Part shown: piece by piece, positions 46,889 to 54,146 of the stretch
Layout: each line of letters starts with the position of its first letter
Position numbering within the stretch: position 1 is the stretch's first letter
Assembly (NCBI GenBank): GCA_963675565.2
Contig: CAXXYD010000004.1
Coordinates: forward strand, 2,852,001-2,916,000
Direction of reading: 5' to 3'
Length of the DNA: 64,000 bases
DNA from: JARRKU01 sp963675565
GTDB lineage: Bacteria; Desulfobacterota; Desulfobacteria; Desulfobacterales; Desulfosarcinaceae
The notes under the pieces: generated by a model
Databases searched by the model: none
What the model saw: the letters and a program-made list of their open reading frames with translations, nothing else
Told to the model about the DNA's origin: nothing
Program-made: the position numbers and the translations under genes

Positions 46889-48370
46889 ATGCATGAAAAT
46901 AAAATACCCACCGATATGGCGTCGATCCTGGCATTTGCCGAGGTGATGGACTGTGAAGAAGGCACCTGCCTGATCACTGCCGGGGAACCGGCCCATTGTT
47001 TTTACTATGTTGAAAAGGGAATTTTCGAGGTTTCCTATGAGGCCCAGCAAACCGATATTGTGGTGGCGCTTATCGGCCAGGGGCAATTTTTCGGTGAAAT
47101 TGGGTTTTTTGACGCACGGCCGCGGACACGGAAGGTCAAGGCGGCGGCCGATGCAAGGCTGCGCCTGTTCGATCAGCCGGTCATGGATGCCATTTTAGCG
47201 CATGACCCGGCCCTGCACGCCTGGTTCATGGCGCATCTGCTGCAGCATGTCTGCCGCCGCTTCTGGCAGGTGCTTTCCGATAGAGGGCCGCTGAATGCTT
47301 ATGCCGCATCATTGTCTACCGGCAGAGAGCATTTTCAGGGGCTGCAGGCATTGCCGCCGGAATTGCTGGCCTCTGCGCAATGGCTGCAGATCAGCCGGCA
47401 TATAGAAGATTTTAAAGCATCCCTCTTCGATCTCGCCTATCGTCTTCAAAGGGACGACAGCCAGGATATACCCGCCGATCTTATCGCCGAGGGCGAGGAT
47501 TTGCTGACGACGTTCAATTGCCGTCTGCGTCTTTTCGACCGCCAGGGTCTGCGGCCCGAAGATACGCCGCTGATGTGGGGCTATGTATTCAAGGAGCTGT
47601 TTCCTTATTTCATGCGCAGTCGTTTTGCCGAGCGCGCCTATTACAAGCCCAAAGGGTATGCCGGCGACTTTATGATGATGGAATTGATCTACCGGCAAAA
47701 CCCCGACGGAGATGGAAAATTGGGCCGGCTCATCGACGGGTGGTTGTTGAAACAGGCCCCGGCCCGGGCGGTTCGCAACCGTCGGCGTCTGCTGCGCAGG
47801 CTGCTTGACCAGTTTTTCCGCGAGAAACTGGCCCAGGAGCCGACCATTGACTTGATCAACCTGGCCTGCGGGCCGGCGCGTGAATTGTTCGACCTGCTGG
47901 CCGCAAGCGATTACAGCCATCGAATCAATGCGTTGTGCATCGATATCGACTCGGAAGCATTGAAATACGCCAACCGTCATGTCAATACCGTTGCCCACGA
48001 TGCCAATGTCCGTTTTATGCGCGAAAATGTCATCAAGTGGGCCCTGGGAAGAGCGAAGCATGATCTGGGCCGCCAGGATATTATTTATTCTTCCGGTTTG
48101 TGCGATTACCTTGATCGGCGGCTCATGCTACGGTTGATACAACGCTGCCATGATCAGCTGAAACCTGGCGGCATATTAATCCTGGGCAATTTTTCGCCGC
48201 GCAATCCTGACCGCCTATTCTTGGACAATATGCTTTATTGGCGACTTATCCATCGCGATGAGCAGGAATTGTCGGACATGTTCAAGGAGACTTCTTTTGG
48301 GAGCAATGTGCGTTTGGATGCCGAAGAAGAGGCGGTCAATCTGTTTGCCATCGCCACTCGAACGCGCTGA
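46889..48370 (+). CDS. Cyclic-nucleotide-binding domain fused to a SAM methyltransferase (PhcB-like?)
   Basis: A 493-residue protein. Residues about 8-130 are a CRP-type cyclic-nucleotide-binding fold (ILAFAEVMDCEEGTCLITAG ... GQFFGEIGFFDARPRTR). A helical middle region (about 150-260) leads to RAYYKPKGYAGDFMMMELIY, then a methyltransferase with SAM loop INLACGPARELFDLL, LCIDIDSEAL and ILGNFSPRNPD. The PKGYAGDF block recalls methyltransferases annotated as extracellular-factor (3-OH-palmitate methyl ester, PhcB-type) biosynthesis proteins; this link is from memory and uncertain. ATG 46889 is chosen because the CNB domain starts right after; no strong ribosome site is present. It converges with a hybrid kinase. 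Confidence 0.8.
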   Translation: MHENKIPTDMASILAFAEVMDCEEGTCLITAGEPAHCFYYVEKGIFEVSYEAQQTDIVVALIGQGQFFGEIGFFDARPRTRKVKAAADARLRLFDQPVMDAILAHDPALHAWFMAHLLQHVCRRFWQVLSDRGPLNAYAASLSTGREHFQGLQALPPELLASAQWLQISRHIEDFKASLFDLAYRLQRDDSQDIPADLIAEGEDLLTTFNCRLRLFDRQGLRPEDTPLMWGYVFKELFPYFMRSRFAERAYYKPKGYAGDFMMMELIYRQNPDGDGKLGRLIDGWLLKQAPARAVRNRRRLLRRLLDQFFREKLAQEPTIDLINLACGPARELFDLLAASDYSHRINALCIDIDSEALKYANRHVNTVAHDANVRFMRENVIKWALGRAKHDLGRQDIIYSSGLCDYLDRRLMLRLIQRCHDQLKPGGILILGNFSPRNPDRLFLDNMLYWRLIHRDEQELSDMFKETSFGSNVRLDAEEEAVNLFAIATRTR

Positions 48371-48380
48371 TGGTTGTTCC

Positions 48381-48500
48381 GGTAATCCAATCCAAATCTC
48401 AAAGTCCAAATATCAGATGATATCTGCGCTCTGCTATTTATTAAAAATCAGGCTCCAAACTTCTTTTGATATTTGGACTTTGAGATTTGATATTGGAAAG
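48381..48500. repeat. Intergenic heptamer repeat, copy 3, forming a 23-bp perfect inverted repeat
   Basis: Arms 48393-48415 and 48467-48489 are perfect reverse complements; a CCAAT/ATTGG pair extends the match with two mismatches. The left arm reads in 7-bp units CAAATCT CAAAGTC CAAATAT CA. The 51-base spacer holds the TATTTATTAAAAATCAGGCTCCAA block related to copy 1. It lies between two convergent genes and could end transcription from both sides, though no T tract follows. Confidence 0.85.
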
Positions 48501-48543
48501 GGATGTTCATTTTCGTTGACGATCGCTGTTTCTACAGGCCCTC

Positions 48544-50568
48544 CTATTTTTCCGTTGGTTGATCGGGTTCACTTTGGGGGGCTGCCTCATCCAGAACTTT
48601 GCGAATGACATTGGCCATTTTGTGGATGGTCATGGGCTTGTAGAGCACGCCGCGGATTCCGGACGAGAGGATCTTTTGCCCATCCCGTCCTTCGCTGAAT
48701 CCGGTGCATGCGATGATGGGCATGCCGGGTTTATGCTTCAATATTTCAGCCGCCAATTTATCGCCGGTCAGCTCGGGCATAATCAGGTCGGTAACCACAA
48801 GGTTAAAAGAGTCGGAGTGCTCAAGATAACGCTGCAGGGCTTTGTTGGGATTGGTTTCGGTGACCACCTGATATCCTAAAATGGTCAGCAGCTTGCCGCC
48901 CAGTTCCGCCAGCGTCGGATCGTCATCCACAAACAATATCTTTTCGTTTCCCGTGGGGATGCTTTGCAGGGCCGATAGTTCCGGTTTTATTTCGCTTTCA
49001 ACACGCGGCAGATAAATGAAACAGGTGGTTCCTCTGCCGATGGTGCTTTCAACCTCGATGACCCCCCCATGGTTCTGGACGATGCCTTGAACAACGGCCA
49101 GACCTAGTCCTGTGCCCACATCTTTTTCCTTGGTGGTGAAATAGGGGTCGAAAATGCGGGTGAGCAAATGGGGCGCAATTCCATGGCCGGTATCGGCAAT
49201 GGTGAGCTGTGCATATTGGCCGGGCGTCAGGTTGGCGTGTGCGGTCGGTGAATCTTCGCCGTGTGCGTGGGGGATATCCACGGCTTGAAGTTTCACCGAG
49301 AGTGTACCTCCCGTTTTTTTCATGGCATGGGCGGCGTTGGTGCACAGGTTCATCATGATTTGATGGATCTGGGTCGGGTTGCCCACCACGATGCAGTCGG
49401 GGGATTCGATCTGCTTCTCGATACGTATGGTCGTCGGGAGTGTGGATCTGATCAGCCGCAGCGCCTCCTTGACGATGGAGCTGATCTGCATGGGTTTCAG
49501 CTCCTGGTCACCGTGGCGGCTGAAGGACAGGATCTGGGCCACCAGCTCTTTGGCGCGGTCACTGGCATTGAGCACTTCGGACAGGTATTTTTTGGCGTTT
49601 TCCGTTTGGTCCAGCTGCATGAGGGCCAGTTCGGTATGCCCCATGATAGCGGCCAGAATATTGTTGAAGTCGTGTGCGATGCCCCCGGCCAGAGTCCCGA
49701 TGGCCTCCATTTTCTGTGCCTGACGCAGCTGGCTTTCAAGCTGCTTTTTTTCATGGTCGAGCTGCTCGTGGGCCTTGATTTCATGGCGCAGTTCCGTGTT
49801 GGCCTGGGCCAGCATGGCGGTGCGCTTCTGCACGGTCTGTTCAAGCTGCTGGTTGGCGATTTCAGCCCTTTTATGTTCCAGCTCCAGCAGGTGCGACATG
49901 TAGTAGTCTTTGCGTGCGTAAAACTCCAGGCTGTAACTGACCAGCATTCCCATAAAATTGGCGGCCATGCAAAAATAGTTGTTGTTGACCACAATGTTGC
50001 TGGGAAGATTGGCATAGGTGATCGATCCGGCCAGGTAGGCCAGGGTAATGGTACAGCCCGCCAGAGACGCCCACAGAAAACGGGTGCGCACAAAAGTGTA
50101 ACTGAGCATAAGCACCAGCATAAGCCCCGAATAGTACGTGCGGCTGATGGACGGCGGCCCCACCGTGGTCATATAAATAATGCCGCCTCCGCCGATGAGT
50201 ATCAGCACGCAGAGTGCGGCCTGCATGATCTTTTTAAACCAGGGAAAAAACGATAAGCCGATAACCACTGCAAGGCTGGGGCATACAAGGGCGTAGCGCA
50301 CCAGCCAGAAGCGAACCATCAGTTCGGGGGCGATGATATAGTCCAGTACACCGAACATGGCGTAAAGTGCAATGCCCAGGCCAAGGGCGAAACGCATTTG
50401 ATGCAGCGAATTTTCAGCGTATTGATCAAGGAAGGGTTTTTCCAGATGGGAATGCCCGCCCGTAAAGGCCAGGGTAACCGGGTTCAGGTTGATGGGCGAC
50501 GGCCGGCCGTTGTTTCCAATGGGATTTGATGACGCAATGATAGAAGGCATGCAGGGGGTCCTCGGCAT
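48544..50568 (-). CDS. Membrane hybrid histidine kinase with C-terminal receiver
   Basis: A 674-residue kinase. After about 45 residues, FLDQYAENSLHQMRFALGLG introduces a membrane sensor of six helices (about 55-215), then a coiled coil (about 225-290), the His box GIAHDFNNILAAIMGHTELA, a HATPase domain (NLCTNAAHAMKKTGG, ADTGHGIAPHLLTRIFDPYF, GTGLGLAVVQGI) and a receiver (LFVDDDPTLAELG, phospho-Asp in LVVTDLIMPELTG, VLYKPMT). The membrane domain is the type also found on nucleotide cyclases. It faces the methyltransferase gene and may sense its product. The upstream region contains a 10-bp inverted repeat at 50760. Confidence 0.92.
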   Translation of the reverse strand: MPRTPCMPSIIASSNPIGNNGRPSPINLNPVTLAFTGGHSHLEKPFLDQYAENSLHQMRFALGLGIALYAMFGVLDYIIAPELMVRFWLVRYALVCPSLAVVIGLSFFPWFKKIMQAALCVLILIGGGGIIYMTTVGPPSISRTYYSGLMLVLMLSYTFVRTRFLWASLAGCTITLAYLAGSITYANLPSNIVVNNNYFCMAANFMGMLVSYSLEFYARKDYYMSHLLELEHKRAEIANQQLEQTVQKRTAMLAQANTELRHEIKAHEQLDHEKKQLESQLRQAQKMEAIGTLAGGIAHDFNNILAAIMGHTELALMQLDQTENAKKYLSEVLNASDRAKELVAQILSFSRHGDQELKPMQISSIVKEALRLIRSTLPTTIRIEKQIESPDCIVVGNPTQIHQIMMNLCTNAAHAMKKTGGTLSVKLQAVDIPHAHGEDSPTAHANLTPGQYAQLTIADTGHGIAPHLLTRIFDPYFTTKEKDVGTGLGLAVVQGIVQNHGGVIEVESTIGRGTTCFIYLPRVESEIKPELSALQSIPTGNEKILFVDDDPTLAELGGKLLTILGYQVVTETNPNKALQRYLEHSDSFNLVVTDLIMPELTGDKLAAEILKHKPGMPIIACTGFSEGRDGQKILSSGIRGVLYKPMTIHKMANVIRKVLDEAAPQSEPDQPTEK

Positions 50569-50759
50569 TAAAAGACCGACATTTTAGCGGGCAATAGTGA
50601 TGAGTACGCAAAAACAGTGCCGTGACAGAGGGACTGCAGGCAAAAACGTGCCGGGTACCGCAGATTCAGCGGAATATCGGCCAAAACACACGGGATCAAG
50701 GCGACTGGCTGTGGCCGGAGACCTTGGGGCGCATTATAAATAGCTGCCTTAATTACACC

Positions 50760-50790
50760 TTTTGCACTAAAACCGTACAATAGTGCAAAA
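50760..50790. promoter_or_regulatory. Perfect 10-bp inverted repeat, possible operator
   Basis: TTTTGCACTA (50760-50769) and TAGTGCAAAA (50781-50790) are separated by 11 bases. It lies about 190 bases ahead of the hybrid kinase start and 74 bases after the TraB gene stop. The TGCAC/GTGCA cores recall NtrC sites, but the spacing is 15 rather than 7 bases. It may instead be a terminator for the TraB gene (- strand), although the T run on that strand is short. Confidence 0.4.
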
Positions 50791-50863
50791 AAATGTATTT
50801 TCCGCACCCTTCTGTTTGCAGGGCCCTGCGAACCGGGAAGTGCCGGTTGCGTCAGACGCCGGG

Positions 50864-51922
50864 CTATTGGACGGCAGCCGTGGTTTCGTAGCCTTCCTTT
50901 CCCAGCAGCGCCAGCAATCCGTTCGGCCCGGCAAGATGCAGGCTGCCCACGGCGATAAAGCTGTTTCCACGCTGAAGATAGGGCAGAATCCGATTGGCCA
51001 TGCGCCGGTTGCGTTCATCGTTGAGCCGCAGCATAAATCGGCTGGCCGTGTCACCGGCCGCTTTCGACATGGCGTCCCGGCCCAATTGGGTGATGCTGCC
51101 CAGATCATTTGCGGCATAGGCCTTTATCAGCTGTTCGAATAGAGCGGGCAGCCGGGGCAGTTGGTCCACGGTGGATTCCAACAGCGTGATTTGATCCTGC
51201 AGGGAGAGCCCGTCGAATACCGCCAATTGTTCGGCGGCCGTTTCCAGTCCCGAAGTGGGTTTCCCCATTTTAGCAGCGCGTTGCCGTAAAACCAGATCAA
51301 GGATCAGTCCGCCGTTGGATTTGGGCATACTGAGCATGGACAACACCGCCCATGGTTTAAGGCGCCGCAAGGCCATTTCAGGCATGCCCAGATGTTCCAT
51401 GGCAACGGCCACTTTTTTGAACAAGGCATGGCCCAGCAGGGTCTCGAGATCTTTTTCCGGGTCCATGATCATGGCCGAACCAAACTGCATCAACGCACCG
51501 GAATCAAGTTCCATCTCCATGACAAAGCGATCACTGGCATCCAGGGCGCGGGCCACTTCCGGCCTCAGTCGTGTCACGCGCGGGTCATCGCTGTGAATGG
51601 TGCCCAGCAGATAGCTCGGTTTGAGTCCGTTGCGGCTGATTTTCCACAACATTCCTTCACGGGCCGCTTTTCCCGGTTCGGATACCGGGTGCCGGGCGGG
51701 CGGCGCGGTGCCGGGGGAGAAAATTTTACCCTCGCGGCTTCTGGCGCCTGCCGTGGGGCTGTCGGTGAAATGCCATGTCCCGTTTTCATCCTGCCAGCGA
51801 TAGATATCCCCTTCAAGCGGGACTGCAGGCAGGACAAACAGGACGATCACCAGGCTGCAGAGAACAGCCGTCAGTGGAAATGCAAAGATATCGGGGTCTG
51901 AAAATTTTTTAGGGATTGGCAT
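50864..51922 (-). CDS. Exported TraB/GumN-family protein with N-terminal DUF4124-like segment
   Basis: A 352-residue protein with a signal-like helix (FPLTAVLCSLVIVLFVLPAV), a short IYRWQDENGTWHFTDS segment typical of DUF4124, and a TraB/GumN domain with its two conserved ends YLLGTIHSDDPR and FIAVGSLHLAGPNGLLALL (GTxH and GxxH, the presumed metal-binding site of a Tiki-like protease fold). ATG 51922 has GGAAAGG upstream; the frame open to 52036 is not used. The substrate is unknown. Confidence 0.88.
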   Translation of the reverse strand: MPIPKKFSDPDIFAFPLTAVLCSLVIVLFVLPAVPLEGDIYRWQDENGTWHFTDSPTAGARSREGKIFSPGTAPPARHPVSEPGKAAREGMLWKISRNGLKPSYLLGTIHSDDPRVTRLRPEVARALDASDRFVMEMELDSGALMQFGSAMIMDPEKDLETLLGHALFKKVAVAMEHLGMPEMALRRLKPWAVLSMLSMPKSNGGLILDLVLRQRAAKMGKPTSGLETAAEQLAVFDGLSLQDQITLLESTVDQLPRLPALFEQLIKAYAANDLGSITQLGRDAMSKAAGDTASRFMLRLNDERNRRMANRILPYLQRGNSFIAVGSLHLAGPNGLLALLGKEGYETTAAVQ

Positions 51923-52244
51923 GCCTTTCCATTTCGCTGAGGAGCTGCCATGCGGTATTGATTTTTTATCATTATATTGAGGAATAAAATAATAATCAAT
52001 ACATCTGTATTGCCGGCTTCTGTTCGACAAATCCAAAGAGGTGTGCTATTGGTATTGATTATACATGCGCCAGGCAGGGTGGCATCGCTGCCCCGCTCGT
52101 TAAAAAGCCGCCTTACCTGGCCTTATAGGTTGCCGTTCTTGTAAGGCTGCCCCGCCTGTCCTCCGTTGCGCAGGCCGCCTGGGTAGATGGTGTGAATTTA
52201 CCATCATCTCTTGAACAGCATATTTCCGCCGGCTATTAAGGAAG
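51923..52244. other. Promoter region of the TraB gene, no further gene
   Basis: An AT-rich block holds three copies of GTATTGAT: 51955-51962, its inverse ATCAATAC at 51995-52002, and 52052-52059. The first two form an inverted pair. They may be a binding site for a regulator of the TraB gene. The remaining 180 bases show only a weak GC-rich inverted pair near 52104-52146. Confidence 0.35.
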
Positions 52245-52478
52245 ATGCAGATGACCGCAACAGGTAATGTGTTATACTTGCCTGCCATTCGACCGCCCCG
52301 GTCCCTGCTTGCAGGCAAAGCCACCGTCCATCAACACAACACCGGTGCGCGGCAGGCACAGCCGCAACGGCTCCGCCGTATCGACCCCGGCGAAGAACGA
52401 AAGCGTCAGGTCTATTTGTACAATGCCTATCTTCCTGTGGAGCGTGCCAAGGGACGTCTTATCGATATCTTTGCCTGA
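52245..52478 (+). CDS. Small hypothetical protein
   Basis: A 77-residue frame with AAGGAAG just upstream of two ATGs (52245 and 52251). The sequence is Arg/Gln/Pro-rich and ends RQVYLYNAYLPVERAKGRL, which looks protein-like rather than chance, but I know no family. It is read away from the TraB gene and stands alone. A minus-strand frame over the same bases is less convincing. Confidence 0.42.
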   Translation: MQMTATGNVLYLPAIRPPRSLLAGKATVHQHNTGARQAQPQRLRRIDPGEERKRQVYLYNAYLPVERAKGRLIDIFA

Positions 52479-52535
52479 TGCCCTGCCTTCACCGGGTCTG
52501 CGCCTGGATCCGGCCACAAGGGGGCAAGGCGTGTT

Positions 52536-52745
52536 TTATGGGAACCGGCAGGGTGATGGCTTCGCCGTTTTTTCGCAATGTGCGGGTTCATCCCCGGGAG
52601 ACCGGTTCCGGCATTGACAAGTGTTTCCCTGGTGGCAGGTGTGTATGGGGGGCCGTTTCCTGTTTCTGTGCTCCCTGAGCGCAAGGGCGGCAAACAACAT
52701 CCCGAAAACCGCTATCCCGATGACGCCTGCCATGATAAATTCCAT
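52536..52745 (-). CDS. Small Cys-rich single-helix membrane protein
   Basis: A 69-residue frame from ATG 52745 (GGAAGG 11 bases upstream): MEFIMAGVIGIAVFGMLFAA, a membrane helix, a basic stop-transfer segment (REHRNRKRPP), then THTCHQGNTCQCRNRS and two later cysteines. A helix followed by a small Cys cluster recalls NqrM, the maturation factor of Na+-NQR, and other small metal-binding membrane proteins, but the match is one of layout only. The longer frame to 52865 adds nothing recognisable. Confidence 0.5.
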   Translation of the reverse strand: MEFIMAGVIGIAVFGMLFAALALREHRNRKRPPIHTCHQGNTCQCRNRSPGDEPAHCEKTAKPSPCRFP

Positions 52746-52971
52746 TTTCAGCGCTGCCTTCCGTTGCGTTGCATCGTCACAGAACTCCATCGTCAGGGGC
52801 AAACATGATCCGTACTGCCCGCGTCCCTTGGCGGCCTCATAACCCAAGCCGCTGTTCAGGCCCAATTAGCATGCCGAAGCGGGTGGCTCAATCCCAAATG
52901 CCCTTTTTTTGTCATCCCCGGTAAAATCATGTGTACGGCATCGACCCCCACCGATCAAATAGCGCCAGTGA

Positions 52972-53142
52972 TCAGAGGATGCCAATCGGATTTTTTCGAT
53001 GTTCCACGCGTCAAAGGGGCGCAAAGGCACCGGGCTGGGCATGTTTATCACCGAGAAAGTCATCAAGAGACATGGCGGGCGCATTGAATTGACATGGGTG
53101 CCGGGCCGGGGGACGACTGTTGCCATTCGATTGCCCCGCTAG
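52972..53142 (+). pseudogene. Remnant of a histidine kinase ATPase domain
   Basis: After an in-frame TGA at 52969-52971, about 56 codons encode the end of a kinase: RIFSMFHASKGRKGTGLGMF, ITEKVIKRHGGRIEL, VPGRGTTVAIRLP, then TAG. These are the F and G2 boxes and the C-terminal strands of a HATPase domain. Everything before it (His box, N box) is missing, and no start codon with a ribosome site is present. The last codons overlap the convergent racemase gene by four bases. It is unlike the broken kinase at 34164, so it derives from a different gene. Confidence 0.8.
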
Positions 53143-53831
53143 CCCAGGGCCATTTCCACAGCTCCGGCGGCGTGGATTTGCGTCGTGTCATACAGGGGCA
53201 CCGCCGTATCGTCGGGTTGCACCAGCAGACCGATTTCGGTGCAGCCCAGGATGACGGCCCGGGCGCCATCCTGTTGAAGTTGCCGGATGACATCCAGGTA
53301 TTTGCGGCGGGAATCCGGATTGATCCGGCCGAGGCACAGCTCTTTGAAAATAATGTCGTCGATTATGGTTTGAGAATGCGGGTCCGGAACCAGCACTTCG
53401 ATACCATAGCGTTGCGCTATTCTGCCTTTGTAAAAATTATGGGACATGGTGAACCGGGTTCCCAGCAGTCCAACACGCTCAATACCGTCGCCGACCAGCC
53501 GTTGCGCCGTTGCGTCGGCGATATGCAACACGGGTATCGAGATGGCTTCTTCTATTTGCGGCGCCACTTTGTGCATGGTGTTGGTGCAGATGATCAGGAA
53601 GTCGGCCCCCGCTGTCTCCACACATTTGGCCGCTGCGGCCAGTTTGCGGGCCGTTGTGTCCCAGTCGTTGTGCCGCATCAGCTGTTCAAATTCATGAAAA
53701 TCGACACTGTGCATGAAAATTTTGGCTGAGTGCAGCCCGCCCAGTTGCGCTTTGATGCCTGCATTGATCAGCTGGTAATAGCTTGTGGTGGATTCCCAAC
53801 TCATTCCGCCGAGCATGCCGATGGTTTTCAT
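53139..53831 (-). CDS. Aspartate/glutamate racemase family protein
   Basis: A 230-residue PLP-independent racemase. Blocks: MKTIGMLGGMSWESTTSYYQ at the start, first catalytic Cys in FLIICTNTMHKVA, and the second in ARAVILGCTEIGLLV. Both cysteines are present, so it should be active, most likely as aspartate racemase (YgeA-like broad-specificity enzymes are possible). ATG 53831 follows GGGAGAGCT; the seven codons upstream are not supported. Confidence 0.92.
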   Translation of the reverse strand: MKTIGMLGGMSWESTTSYYQLINAGIKAQLGGLHSAKIFMHSVDFHEFEQLMRHNDWDTTARKLAAAAKCVETAGADFLIICTNTMHKVAPQIEEAISIPVLHIADATAQRLVGDGIERVGLLGTRFTMSHNFYKGRIAQRYGIEVLVPDPHSQTIIDDIIFKELCLGRINPDSRRKYLDVIRQLQQDGARAVILGCTEIGLLVQPDDTAVPLYDTTQIHAAGAVEMALG

Positions 53832-53852
53832 AGCTCTCCCGTTGGCTGACAA

Positions 53853-54062
53853 TTAATGATCCGAAACGCCGTTTTTTTTGAACGTGCTGATCTTCAGTGG
53901 AAATAGACCCGCGTGCCGCGTCATGGCAGGCTGAACAGGACCTGCCGGCGTTGTATCGTATCGACAGCCACTTTTGCAAGGGGCGATTGGGCCGCCGGGT
54001 CCTTCAGGCGCCCCTGAACCGTATTCGGGATCATAGACGCGATGGTTATAGGCCATAGTCAA
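53853..54062 (-). CDS. Small hypothetical protein ahead of the racemase gene (doubtful)
   Basis: A 69-residue frame 21 bases ahead of the racemase start. It begins MTMAYNHRVYDPEYGSGAPE and has two cysteines. No ribosome site and no known family support it; it may be chance. It is listed because it would be the first gene of a two-gene unit in the 315-base gap between the racemase and the copper ATPase. Confidence 0.25.
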   Translation of the reverse strand: MTMAYNHRVYDPEYGSGAPEGPGGPIAPCKSGCRYDTTPAGPVQPAMTRHAGLFPLKISTFKKNGVSDH

Positions 54063-54146
54063 TTGGCCGCAATTGGTATATGACAGTCCAAATTGAGCGA
54101 GAAGTCGATGCAGGACTTCATGCGATGATTGTTTAAGCAGGGGACC

